A stretch of 33,259 nucleotides of DNA from Lachnospiraceae bacterium UBA7179. Its GTDB lineage: Bacteria > Bacillota > Clostridia > Lachnospirales > Lachnospiraceae. This document shows, one piece after another, positions 7,501 through 14,753 of this stretch (position 1 is the first letter of the stretch; each line of letters opens with the position of its first letter). The stretch spans positions 1 through 33,259 of the forward strand of contig DKVL01000111.1 in NCBI GenBank assembly GCA_002491195.1, read 5' to 3'. The notes beneath the pieces are model-generated. The model ran no database searches. It worked only from the letters and a program-made list of their open reading frames with translations, and was not told the origin of the DNA. Made by a program: the position numbers and the translations under genes.

Positions 7501-7630
7501 ATTCACACCCAATGTCATTAACTTAAGGAATTTGACTGACAAATTGTACTAGAAAATGTCCAATAAATCATTGTGTATATTCACTAATCTTGATTATTAA
7601 GGGCTTAAGTTAATGACATTGATTCACACC
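7501..7630. mobile_element. MITE-like element with 18-bp TIRs and 9-bp target duplication
   Basis: The 112-bp core (7510-7621) begins CAATGTCATTAACTTAAG (7510-7527) and ends with its perfect complement CTTAAGTTAATGACATTG (7604-7621). The direct repeat ATTCACACC lies immediately outside both ends (7501-7509 and 7622-7630). Long exact terminal inverted repeats, exact flanking duplication and no coding capacity are the marks of a non-autonomous transposable element. A 9-bp duplication occurs with several IS families (for example IS4 and IS256 groups); the parent transposase is not in this window. Confidence 0.9.
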
Positions 7631-7672
7631 TCAAGAACTTATAAGCTGACAATAACTGGCGTAGGTGTGAAT
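7622..7672. repeat. Inverted repeat that served as the MITE target
   Basis: ATTCACACCT (7622-7631) and AGGTGTGAAT (7663-7672) form a perfect 10-bp inverted repeat. The MITE duplicated the first nine bases of the left arm, so it inserted into, or at the end of, an older palindromic sequence. Confidence 0.6.
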
Positions 7673-7706
7673 TGTAACATTGTTTATAGTATGGTAATCA
7701 TATAAC

Positions 7707-7726
7707 GGGAGCCAGAAATGGCTCCC
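7707..7726 (+). terminator. GC-rich hairpin ahead of the 64-aa gene
   Basis: GGGAGCC (7707-7713) pairs perfectly with GGCTCCC (7720-7726), loop AGAAAT, followed by TGTTGTGT. It may end the SDR or MITE-region transcripts or attenuate the small gene downstream. Confidence 0.5.
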
Positions 7727-7770
7727 TGTTGTGTAGTATGATAAGATTAGGGAAAAGGGGAGGACGAGCT

Positions 7771-7965
7771 ATGGAAGAGATGAATCATGGTTATTTTGAG
7801 GAGGCATTGTCAAATTTTACGAAGGATTTTGCATATGGCGGCGCCATCAGGCATCTGGTAGATCATGGTTACACAGTGGACAGAATCATAAAAGAGTTTC
7901 ACTATCCGATTTCGCGGGAGTCCATTGAGAAGATTGTAAATCAGTACTTAGAGCAGAAAAAATAA
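7771..7965 (+). CDS. Conserved-looking small protein, 64 aa, unknown function
   Basis: The protein starts MEEMNHGYFEEALSNFTKDF and has an internal VDHGYTVDRIIKEFHYPISR segment that looks like a short helix-turn-helix or winged-helix start (a hydrophobic helix, a turn at YPIS, then a second helix). No membrane helix or signal peptide is present. The ATG at 7771 is chosen because AGGGGAGG lies 7 bp upstream; the open frame extends 42 bases further without a ribosome site. I do not recognise a named family. It stands alone between a hairpin and the decayed Rpn gene. Confidence 0.7.
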   Translation: MEEMNHGYFEEALSNFTKDFAYGGAIRHLVDHGYTVDRIIKEFHYPISRESIEKIVNQYLEQKK

Positions 7966-7975
7966 GATTTTTAGG

Positions 7976-8005
7976 TTGTGGATATCATTTGCCCTATGCT
8001 ATACT
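7976..8005 (+). promoter_or_regulatory. Promoter of the decayed Rpn-family gene
   Basis: TTGTGG (7976-7981) and TATACT (8000-8005) are 18 bp apart, followed by AAGGAGAA and ATG at 8028. The control region looks intact although the gene is broken. Confidence 0.5.
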
Positions 8006-8027
8006 ATGATCAATAAGGAGAAAATAC

Positions 8028-8379
8028 ATGGAAGAGAAAAAAGTACAATGGCATCTGGGGTTTGCTTCTGCCATGAATCTGGAGCTGGCAAAAAACAGGC
8101 CGGATCTGACATACCATAGGGAATATAATCTGAATAAATAGGCGTTATGTTAGTCATAAAAAAGGATAAGAATACACTCATTGATAATGAGATAAGGAAA
8201 AGGTTAAGGAGGAGGTTACAAAAGAAGTAACAGAGTCCGTAACAAAGCAGGAAAGGCAGAAGGGAATTAGATCACTGGCTACATTTCTCAGGAGCAGCGG
8301 TCAGGAGGATACAGAGATCATGAATGCGATCATTAAGGTTTATGATGTTTCTGCTATAGAAGCGGAAGGTTATTTATAA
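8028..8379 (+). pseudogene. Decayed Rpn/PD-(D/E)XK nuclease-family gene
   Basis: Three pieces in different frames read as one shortened gene. The first, from ATG 8028, gives MEEKKVQWHLGFASAMNLEL and stops at a TAG after 37 codons. The second (about 8147-8230) reads MLVIKKDKNTLIDNEIRK. The third (about 8211-8379) reads EEVTKEVTESVTKQE and ends AIIKVYDVSAIEAEGYL before TAA. QWHxxF, LVIKKDKNTLIDNEI and a KEVTESV tail are the start, early core and end of a protein group common in Lachnospiraceae, related to Rpn recombination-promoting nucleases. A frameshift and the loss of most of the central domain make it inactive. The C-terminal piece keeps an open frame. Confidence 0.75.
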
Positions 8380-8392
8380 GCTTTCTTTTTAA

Positions 8393-8480
8393 CGCACGGC
8401 TCCATGCAGAGAAAATATGCCGCTAAGAGGGAGCTGGGGCACTCGGCGAGTAGGGGAAGAGGAATCTTTCCTGCTTGATT
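8393..8480 (+). repeat. Structured dispersed repeat, copy B
   Basis: The core AGAAAATATGCCGCTAAG (8408-8427) and GCGAGTAGGGGAAGA match copies A and C. GCTCC (8399-8403) can pair with GGAGC (8430-8434). CGAGTAGG and CCTGCTTG flank AAAGATT-type inner pairing and match with two G-U pairs, giving a long 3' hairpin. It begins 14 bp after the stop of the decayed Rpn gene. The remaining gap to 8671 shows only a weak TAAAAT -10-like box near 8485. Confidence 0.55.
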
Positions 8481-8671
8481 ATGGTAAAATGTATGCATCT
8501 TGTTTATTGAATTATCTTTTCGTGTGAATGCCTGCAGAGGGATTTCGTTCCCGATGGATTGGTACATGGATACTCTGTTGCGAATAGATGATTCTTTTTT
8601 CAGTTTTACTGCGGTTGGTGGCTGCGGTATTGACGCGCACAAAATATGAAGAAAACAGGAGAGAAAACAGA

Positions 8672-9316
8672 ATGGCATTGACACAGCTACAGAAACTTGA
8701 ATTGAACAAACGGGTGGACAAAATCTTTCATGCGCCCTCCAATGCGCCGGCAAAGGGACATCAGCCGGAGATTGCATTTGTGGCGGATGTGTCAGGTAAT
8801 CTTGATGCAGTGCACAGTTCTGTGAAAGATGCCGTGGCATCGCTCAAGGCACACGACAAGATGTTTCAGAATATGCGCAGTAATATGGTATATTGGGACA
8901 TTGGTAAAATAACTTCAAAAGTGACACCCATGTCATTTATTTTAATGGGAAAAGCATTCGAAAGTGAGGAAAAACCGGATGAATCTGAATATGGTTTTAT
9001 AGCTGCGCATGACAAAGAAACCGCGGATAGTTTTGCAGGAGATGGCAAGAGCGTGGGTAAGTTGGATGCTGATGTGGATAAGTCTCTGAATTTTGAGGAG
9101 CTTTGTGCATATCTAAAGCTATATCACGCCAGGTGCCGGTGTATTCTCGTTTTTGTGGACTGTAGCTGTGAAGAATTGGAAATGCGGGAATTTTACATCA
9201 CTGATACAGATAGAGCAAAGCAGCAGCTCAACCCGTTTTTGAAATACAGGATTTTGATCATTACAAGGGATAAGATGCTGACGGGAAGCGAACTGATGAT
9301 GCGGCTGATTCGATAA
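8672..9316 (+). CDS. Possible vWA-like protein, 214 aa, unknown function
   Basis: After a charged N-terminal stretch the protein has PEIAFVADVSGNLDAVH (residues 31-47). This resembles the first strand and metal-site loop (DxSxS) of a von Willebrand A domain, except that the second Ser is Asn. A later RCILVFVDCS strand and the final YRILIITRDKMLTGSELM fit an alternating alpha/beta fold. No membrane segment is seen. The ATG at 8672 is chosen for an AGGAGAG site 8 bp upstream. The next gene, a metallophosphoesterase, starts 34 bp after its stop, so the two probably form an operon. The vWA assignment is tentative. Confidence 0.65.
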   Translation: MALTQLQKLELNKRVDKIFHAPSNAPAKGHQPEIAFVADVSGNLDAVHSSVKDAVASLKAHDKMFQNMRSNMVYWDIGKITSKVTPMSFILMGKAFESEEKPDESEYGFIAAHDKETADSFAGDGKSVGKLDADVDKSLNFEELCAYLKLYHARCRCILVFVDCSCEELEMREFYITDTDRAKQQLNPFLKYRILIITRDKMLTGSELMMRLIR

Positions 9317-9350
9317 GATGTGTTTCGATTCTGGAGGGCAAAGGATAAGT

Positions 9351-9878
9351 ATGATATATTTTACATCTGACTTACATTTCTATCATGAAAAAATCATCAA
9401 GCATACGCAGAGACCTTTTCATACGGTAGAAGAGATGAATAAAACTTTAATTAAAAATTGGAATGATAGAATCTCATCTGATGATGAGATTTATATTCTT
9501 GGGGATTTTACGATGAAGGGCGCTGATCTTGCGTCTGTGCTTTTATATTCCCTCAAGGGTAAAAAATATCTTGTGCGGGGGAATCATGATCATTTTGTCG
9601 ACAGTGCTGGATTTGACCAGTCATTATTTGCCGAAGTTCGGGATTATAAGGAAATTACATATCTGAATACAAATTTTGTATTGTTTCATTATCCGATTGC
9701 CGAGTGGCACGGATATGGAAAAGGAGCGATCGCACTGCATGGGCATCAGCATAATCATAAAGATTATAATATCAAAAATCAGAAAGATGGCATCTTTCGG
9801 TATGATGTTGGGGTTGATGCAAATGATATGACGCCGGTCAGTGCAAAGGAGATTATTGATTTCTTTTATATTGTGTAA
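9351..9878 (+). CDS. Cytoplasmic metallophosphoesterase
   Basis: A 175-aa single-domain calcineurin-like phosphoesterase. All metal-binding motifs are visible: SDLHFYH at the start (DxH), LGDF, the canonical GNHDH, a His in FHYPI, and HGHQH near the end. The short length and the HFYHEKII opening match small phosphatases and phosphodiesterases of the YfcE/MJ0936 type and some phage-associated members. No signal peptide. The ATG at 9351 is preferred because AAAGGA lies just upstream and homologous proteins begin at IYFTSDLH; the open frame starts 33 bases earlier. Substrate unknown. Confidence 0.88.
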   Translation: MIYFTSDLHFYHEKIIKHTQRPFHTVEEMNKTLIKNWNDRISSDDEIYILGDFTMKGADLASVLLYSLKGKKYLVRGNHDHFVDSAGFDQSLFAEVRDYKEITYLNTNFVLFHYPIAEWHGYGKGAIALHGHQHNHKDYNIKNQKDGIFRYDVGVDANDMTPVSAKEIIDFFYIV

Positions 9879-9925
9879 AATATGTAGTATCTGGAACATT
9901 TCAGAAATTTCCTGATTAAATCCTG

Positions 9926-9948
9926 AAACTTTTTCAAATAAAAGGTTT
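9926..9948. terminator. Weak hairpin between convergent genes
   Basis: AAACTTTTT (9926-9934) pairs with AAAAGGTTT (9940-9948) with one G-U. It lies between the phosphoesterase and the oppositely oriented GNAT gene and could stop transcripts from both sides. Confidence 0.4.
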
Positions 9949-9974
9949 GAATTCCTGAGAGTATACACAAAATA

Positions 9975-10436
9975 CTATAAAAGCTCCATATTGATTGATT
10001 TTTCAGTGAATCCATAATCGGTATACATTTTATAGGCAGCTTTATTTTTGGCGTTTACCTGCAGTTCAATTCCATCATATTCCTTTTTTGTTTTTAATTC
10101 TTTCAAAAATTCGAAAAATGTATGTCCGATTCCATTTCCGCGATATTGTTCGTCCACTGCCATCGAATCGATATAAATGATATTTCTTGTCACTTGATTG
10201 GAACTCTCTATGTGTCGGTATTGGATCAATAAAATTCCTACTATTTGATGTTCAAATTCCGCAACAAAAAAAGTCTGATCGCGCACGGCCTGTTCATATA
10301 TTTCGACAGGCAGCACAGTTTCACTGTATTTGTATATGTCCGGCCGCCAGTCGATGTGCATTTGCTGCACCTGCTGCATGATCGTATCTACTGCCTGGTA
10401 ATCGTCAATGGATGCATTTCTGATGTGAATCTTCAT
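9975..10436 (-). CDS. GNAT family N-acetyltransferase
   Basis: A 153-aa protein of the Gcn5-related fold, which moves an acetyl group from acetyl-CoA to an amine. The acetyl-CoA loop is YRGNGIGHTFFEF (residues 98-110 approximately), after the typical strand IIYIDSMAVDEQ. The C-terminal LQVNAKNKAAYKMYTDYGF is the usual motif B with Asn and Tyr, and the end SINMELL is the last strand. The N-terminal MKIHIRNASIDDYQAVD is typical of RimI-like members. The acceptor is unknown. An AAAGGA site lies 9 bp before the ATG. It is separated from the purC block by a terminator. Confidence 0.9.
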   Translation of the reverse strand: MKIHIRNASIDDYQAVDTIMQQVQQMHIDWRPDIYKYSETVLPVEIYEQAVRDQTFFVAEFEHQIVGILLIQYRHIESSNQVTRNIIYIDSMAVDEQYRGNGIGHTFFEFLKELKTKKEYDGIELQVNAKNKAAYKMYTDYGFTEKSINMELL

Positions 10437-10595
10437 AATTTGGTTCCTTTCTGGTATGTAGATAGAATAGTTAATAACTAAGGACAGTCTTTGAATTTAG
10501 GAACAGTCAATAACGCAGTAATTGTAGCATACATTCAATTGGATTACAATGATATAGCCGGAGTTTTCAATTTATGAAACGTTCCAATAAGAATA

Positions 10596-10630
10596 GAAAA
10601 AACCGCAAAAGTTGTTACACCTTTGCGGTT
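10596..10630 (-). terminator. purC: Intrinsic terminator of purC
   Basis: Read on the minus strand, AACCGCAAA (10630-10622) pairs with TTTGCGGTT (10609-10601) and continues into TTTTTT. It lies 24 bp after the purC stop codon. The upstream remainder of this gap (10437-10595) shows a TTAGGAACAGT motif near 10499 and no gene. Confidence 0.9.
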
Positions 10631-10653
10631 TCTGGTCAGGGAAAATACAGGTG

Positions 10654-11502
10654 TCAATCGATAAGTCTGTTTAGGCATTCGTAGTATAATTTTTGTGTCT
10701 GTGTAAGAATTGTTTCTGGTACATTGTCGAACTGAAATGCGCCGTTTCTTTTGTTATTCAAGAGCCAGTCGCGAAGAAATTGCTTGTCATAGGAATTGGG
10801 GGAAGTACCAGTCTGATATGTTGCAGCATCCCAATATCTGCTTGAATCCGGCGTAAAGATTTCGTCAGCCAGAATCAATTTACCTTGTTTATTCTGACCA
10901 AATTCAAATTTTGCATCCGCAATGATCAATCCTTTTGAAAAAGCATAATCGCTGCATTCTTCATAGAGTCTGAAACAGATTTGTGTGATCTGTTCTGTCA
11001 GTGCAGTGCCAATTCTTGATTGAACCTCTTCCATGGTTATATATTCATCATGTCCGACATCGTGCTTGAATGCAGGAGTCAGGATTGGATGCTCCAGTTT
11101 TTGTGCCAGTCTGCAATTTTTGGGAAGTACTGTACCACAAAAAGGTTCTCCGATGCTGTAAGCATTCCACATACTTCCAAACAGATATCCCCGCACTACA
11201 AATTCAAAAGGGATCATATTTAGTTTTTCAATCATGACGGTGCGATCCCTGAAATAATCGTCCTGAAAAAATGAGGGCATATTCGCGGTATTGTCATCAA
11301 TGATATGATTCGGCACGATATTTTTGGTCTTGTCAAACCAAAAGTTGGATAATTTGTTTAAAATAATTCCTTTGTCTTTGACCAATGTGGGTAAAATGTT
11401 ATCAAACGCAGAGATTCTATCTGTTGTTACAATCACCAGATTGTTGTCTGATATGTCATAAATCTCTCTGACTTTGCCGCTATAGATTGGTTTCATGTGC
11501 AT
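10654..11502 (-). CDS. purC: Phosphoribosylaminoimidazole-succinocarboxamide synthase
   Basis: A 282-aa SAICAR synthetase, the purine pathway enzyme that joins CAIR and aspartate with ATP. Recognised from YSGKVREIYDI near the start (the ATP-binding YxGKxR), DRISAFDNILP, FEFVVRGYLFGSMW, and DEIFTPDSSRYWD with the active-site acidic residues. It is the longer form seen in yeast and some Clostridia rather than the 240-aa type. AAGGAGG lies 5 bp before ATG at 11502, so this start is preferred over ATG at 11496. The first 23 bases overlap the end of the XRE-methyltransferase gene upstream, implying coupled translation. No other pur genes are nearby, which is unusual since purC often sits in a pur operon. 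Confidence 0.95.
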   Translation of the reverse strand: MHMKPIYSGKVREIYDISDNNLVIVTTDRISAFDNILPTLVKDKGIILNKLSNFWFDKTKNIVPNHIIDDNTANMPSFFQDDYFRDRTVMIEKLNMIPFEFVVRGYLFGSMWNAYSIGEPFCGTVLPKNCRLAQKLEHPILTPAFKHDVGHDEYITMEEVQSRIGTALTEQITQICFRLYEECSDYAFSKGLIIADAKFEFGQNKQGKLILADEIFTPDSSRYWDAATYQTGTSPNSYDKQFLRDWLLNNKRNGAFQFDNVPETILTQTQKLYYECLNRLID

Positions 11503-12334
11503 TGCTGCCTCCTTCTGTTTTCTGTGCGATCAATGTATCCATACAGTGCTTGTGCGGTGTACCTCCACTGTTACAGTCAAATATTTCCTCCCTGCAGGTG
11601 TGGAACAGCCAGTCATGGTAATATCCAAATAATTCTCCTGAATACCAGGGATGTCTCTTTTTCTCGTCCCTTGTATGGTCCGGGGCACGGGTGATAAAGG
11701 GTTTTTGTACAAATACATTAAGGGCGTTGATACCAGTATCTGCGGTGTGTGCTTTCAGGCTTTGGCAGAGCTCCTGGCGCTGTGTCTGCGGGATAAAATG
11801 CAAAACTCCGCTGCTGAATATAATGTCATACTCTGTATCGGGGCGATAGTCAAAAAGATCGGCCTTAAAGAGTGTGAGATCGACTTTATTGTGCTCGGCA
11901 AGCCGTTTTGCTTTCTCGATTCCCTGCTCTGATATGTCAAATGCAGTCACGGCATAGCCGCATTTTGCAAAGAAAACCGCGTCCTTGCCCTCGCCGCATC
12001 CAATGTCCAGCACACGGTAGGATTTGACAGGGGGAAGAAGTTTCATGATATCATAACAGATGCGGTTTGGCGTAAGCCCCCAGTAATATTCCTGTGTATT
12101 GTATCGCTTGTCATAGTCCGTCACCACACTCTCATAGCCGAGCAGCGCGTCGACGGTTGTGTGGAGGGCGGCTGCCAGTTTTGGAAGCATCTCGATATCG
12201 GGATATGCAGAGCAGTTTTCCCATTTTGAGACAGCCTGAAACGATATATTGAGAGATTTGGCAAGCTGGTTTTGTGTCAGTCCAAGTTCTTTTCGTTTTT
12301 TGCAGATTATTTCCCCGGTTTTCAGATTATCCAT
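11480..12334 (-). CDS. XRE-type regulator fused to a SAM methyltransferase
   Basis: A 284-aa fusion. Residues 8-65 are a Cro/C1-type helix-turn-helix (GLTQNQLAKSLNISFQAVSK, WENCSAYPDIEMLPKLA). Residues 75-270 are a class I methyltransferase with motif I VLDIGCGEGKD, the acidic end of strand 2 in VTAFDIS, and a TehB/UbiE-like FSSGVLHFI. The HPWYSGELFGYYHDW segment is typical of small-molecule methyltransferases near TehB. AAAGGAG precedes the ATG. The gene overlaps purC by 23 bp and shares its promoter, so the regulator is probably expressed with purC. Binding partner and methyl acceptor are unknown; the domain order argues for a regulator that senses SAM-dependent chemistry, which is inference. 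Confidence 0.88.
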   Translation of the reverse strand: MDNLKTGEIICKKRKELGLTQNQLAKSLNISFQAVSKWENCSAYPDIEMLPKLAAALHTTVDALLGYESVVTDYDKRYNTQEYYWGLTPNRICYDIMKLLPPVKSYRVLDIGCGEGKDAVFFAKCGYAVTAFDISEQGIEKAKRLAEHNKVDLTLFKADLFDYRPDTEYDIIFSSGVLHFIPQTQRQELCQSLKAHTADTGINALNVFVQKPFITRAPDHTRDEKKRHPWYSGELFGYYHDWLFHTCREEIFDCNSGGTPHKHCMDTLIAQKTEGGSNAHETNL

Positions 12335-12355
12335 TTTTGCTCACTCCTTTGTTGG

Positions 12356-12412
12356 TTAGGAACAGTTCAGAGATAGACAAGTCAAGGTGTGCAGGTTATT
12401 TAGGAACAGTTC
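12356..12412 (+). repeat. Direct repeat of TTAGGAACAGTTC
   Basis: The 13-mer TTAGGAACAGTTC occurs at 12356-12368 and 12400-12412. The second is extended to the palindrome GGAACAGTTCC. A shorter form lies at 10498-10508. These resemble the terminal bases of the nearby palindromic elements and may be leftover ends. They open a 525-bp gap (12335-12859) made largely of repeats. Confidence 0.55.
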
Positions 12413-12415
12413 CTG

Positions 12416-12544
12416 TTACAGTTCAGCCTAGGACTTTGCACCACGCTGCGAATTATGGCTTTACAAGCCATGTAAGAAAACGTAGCGGTTGAGATGCATC
12501 AAGCCATCGCGAAGCGATTTTGCATGGCTTGATGCGTTACAGTT
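12416..12544 (+). mobile_element. Palindromic MITE-like repeat, copy 1
   Basis: Begins TTACAGTTCAGCC and ends GCGTTACAGTT. It contains two perfect hairpins: ATGGCTT-TAC-AAGCCAT (about 12455-12471) and GCATCAAGCCAT (12496-12507) with ATGGCTTGATGC (12524-12535). About 70 bases from the start match copy 2 (12654-12762) in inverted orientation. No coding capacity; the second hairpin is absent from copy 2, which is shorter. It ends in AGTTCCTTAATGG, a 13-mer found again at 20138-20150. Confidence 0.7.
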
Positions 12545-12653
12545 CCTTAATGGTAGATGGATTTGTGTTATCCTTATTTTAGTATAATGAAAATAGGAAC
12601 GCAATAACGTGGTAAGAGAATGTGAAATGGAAATTCGCCTTATAGTTGAGTGA

Positions 12654-12762
12654 TTACAGTTCAGCCTTGCCAAACTGTAACGCATCAAGCCACTACGCTT
12701 TCTTACGTGGCTTGTAAAGCCATAATTCGCAGCGCAGTGCGAAGTCCTGGGCTGAACTGTAA
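12654..12762 (-). mobile_element. Palindromic MITE-like repeat, copy 2, with 13-bp TIRs
   Basis: The 109-bp element starts TTACAGTTCAGCC (12654-12666) and ends GGCTGAACTGTAA (12750-12762), perfect 13-bp terminal inverted repeats. Its body, read on the minus strand, matches copy 1 with a few transitions. Between the two copies (12545-12653) there is only AT-rich spacer with a TATAAT at 12583-12588. No flanking target duplication is obvious. Confidence 0.75.
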
Positions 12763-12816
12763 TGTTGAGTGACTCGTTATCTGATTTGCAAAACAGTTTC
12801 ATCTTAAGCTCTTTTC

Positions 12817-12825
12817 TGGTATAAT
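12817..12825 (+). promoter_or_regulatory. Extended -10 promoter of the ABC exporter
   Basis: TGGTATAAT is a perfect -10 hexamer (12820-12825) with the TGn extension. No clear -35 is present, which extended -10 promoters tolerate. GAAGGGAG precedes the start codon at 12860. Confidence 0.6.
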
Positions 12826-12859
12826 AGGAAAAGCGAACAGAAGAGAAGGGAGTATAGAT

Positions 12860-14638
12860 ATGGGATCAAACGAGAAACATGAATATAAAGAGTATTCAAC
12901 AAATGTCCTGATCAGGCGGTTTTTGCCATATTTTAAGCCGTATTGGGGGACGTTGTGCGCTGATTTGTTCTGTGCGGCGCTGACTACCGTGTGTGAGATC
13001 GTGCTTCCGCTGATCATCAGACAGATCACGAACACTGCGCTCGAGGATGTGGCATTGCTGACAGCGCGCATGGTGATTGGGCTGGCGCTGGTTTATTTTG
13101 TGCTGCGGATCATCGATGCGCTGGCAAATTATTACATGGCGGATATGGGGCATGTGATGGGCGCGAAGATTGAGACCGATATGCGCCGCGATGCCTATGC
13201 ACATCTGCAGCTACTGTCCAACACGTATTTTAACAATACGAAAGTTGGCCAGATCATGGGGCGGATTACCAATGACTTATTCGAGGTGACAGAGTTTGCG
13301 CACCACTGCCCGGAAGAGTTTTTTATTGCGGCGATTAAGATTGTGATTTCGTTTATCATTTTGGCACAGGTTAATCTGGCACTGACATTGATGATTTTTG
13401 TGTTTGTGCCAATTATGACGATCGTGTGCCGTATTATCAACAAGAAGATGCGCAAAACATTCAGCGAACAGCGGCATCAGATCGGTGAGCTGAATGCGAA
13501 GATAGAGGACAGTCTGTTGGGACAAAAGGTTGTGAAAGCGTTCACAAACGAGGCGCTGGAATCGGAGAAATTCGAGGAGGGCAATCAGGAATTTCTGCGT
13601 GTGAAAGCACATGCATATATGCTGATGGGAATGTTCAGCACCTCCACGAGAGTGTTTGACGGGCTGATGTATCTCACGATCATTATCGGCGGCGGATTTT
13701 TCCTGATGGACGGAACGATTCTGCCCGGTGACATGGTTGCGTATGTCATGTATGTGTCTACTTTGATCGCGACAATCCGTAGAATCATAGAGTTCGCAGA
13801 GCAGTTTCAGCGCGGCATCACGGGAATCGAGCGTTTTCTGCAGATCATGGATGCGGACATTGAGATTTTTGATGAGGAAGACGCGGTGGATATTGTCGAT
13901 CCAAAAGGTGAGATTGTGTTTCACAATGTCAGCTTTGAGTACCCGGACGACCACAACAAGGTATTTGCAAACCTGAATCTGCAGATTCATGCAGGAGAAA
14001 AACTGGCAATCGTCGGGCCTTCTGGCGGAGGGAAGACGACACTGTGCAATCTGATACCGCGTTTTTATGATGTGTCCTGCGGTGAGATTACACTGGACGG
14101 CAAAAATATCAGGAAGCTGACATTGAAGAGTCTGCGCCAGAGTATTGGTGTTGTCCAGCAGGAGGTTTATCTTTTTTCGGGAACAGTATATGACAATATT
14201 GCATATGGAAAGCCGGGCGCTTCCTATGAGGAGGTCATGGAGGCTGCAAAGCGTGCTGGCGCTGATGAGTTTATCCATAACCTGAAGGATCAATATGACA
14301 CGTATGTCGGTGAGCGCGGCGTGAAGCTTTCCGGCGGACAGAAGCAGCGCATCAGCATTGCACGGGTATTTTTAAAGAATCCGCCGATACTGATTCTTGA
14401 CGAGGCGACCTCGGCATTGGATAATGAGAGCGAGTATGCGGTTGCAAAGTCCTTGAATGAGCTCGCTAAGGGGCGCACCACACTCACGATCGCACACAGG
14501 CTCTCAAGCATCAGAAATTCGGACAGGATACTGGTGCTGACGGACGAGGGAATCGTGGAGGAAGGCAATCACGAGGAACTGATGGAGCTTGGCGGGATAT
14601 ATTATCACTTTTATATGATGGCAAATGAAATGAAATAA
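12860..14638 (+). CDS. ABC exporter, fused permease and ATPase (MsbA/MdlB type)
   Basis: A 592-aa half-transporter. Residues 25-315 form the six-helix exporter membrane domain, with cytoplasmic coupling segments. The ATPase follows: Walker A GPSGGGKTT (386-394), the Q-loop GVVQQEVYLFSG, the signature LSGGQKQR, Walker B ILILDEATSALD, and the switch His in TIAHRLSS. The order TMD-NBD is that of lipid A flippase MsbA, LmrA and related drug or peptide exporters. Such proteins work as dimers. No second half-transporter or peptide substrate gene is nearby, so a homodimer is likely. Substrate cannot be inferred. All motifs are intact. Confidence 0.93.
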   Translation: MGSNEKHEYKEYSTNVLIRRFLPYFKPYWGTLCADLFCAALTTVCEIVLPLIIRQITNTALEDVALLTARMVIGLALVYFVLRIIDALANYYMADMGHVMGAKIETDMRRDAYAHLQLLSNTYFNNTKVGQIMGRITNDLFEVTEFAHHCPEEFFIAAIKIVISFIILAQVNLALTLMIFVFVPIMTIVCRIINKKMRKTFSEQRHQIGELNAKIEDSLLGQKVVKAFTNEALESEKFEEGNQEFLRVKAHAYMLMGMFSTSTRVFDGLMYLTIIIGGGFFLMDGTILPGDMVAYVMYVSTLIATIRRIIEFAEQFQRGITGIERFLQIMDADIEIFDEEDAVDIVDPKGEIVFHNVSFEYPDDHNKVFANLNLQIHAGEKLAIVGPSGGGKTTLCNLIPRFYDVSCGEITLDGKNIRKLTLKSLRQSIGVVQQEVYLFSGTVYDNIAYGKPGASYEEVMEAAKRAGADEFIHNLKDQYDTYVGERGVKLSGGQKQRISIARVFLKNPPILILDEATSALDNESEYAVAKSLNELAKGRTTLTIAHRLSSIRNSDRILVLTDEGIVEEGNHEELMELGGIYYHFYMMANEMK

Positions 14639-14753
14639 AGAATGAATAAAGAATAAAGAACAGGATGGATGTCTTGAATCTGTGTGTAGAAAATGATACG
14701 ATGAAGCTATGACACTGGAATGTATTCGTTTTTAAAAAAGGAGATCATGCAAA

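Noticed and set aside
9073..9081. Another perfect TGTGGATAA DnaA-box-like site
   Set aside because: It falls in the coding sequence of the vWA-like gene (Asp-Val-Asp-Lys) and stands alone, so chance is the simpler explanation.
12274..12802. Two open frames with nearly the same peptide on opposite strands
   Set aside because: The shared peptide comes from the two inverted copies of the palindromic repeat; neither frame has a ribosome site or protein-like composition outside it.
13277..14293. A 338-codon open frame on the minus strand within the ABC exporter
   Set aside because: It is antisense to the exporter, whose ATPase motifs are complete; the antisense protein is rich in His, Gln and Cys and has no motif.
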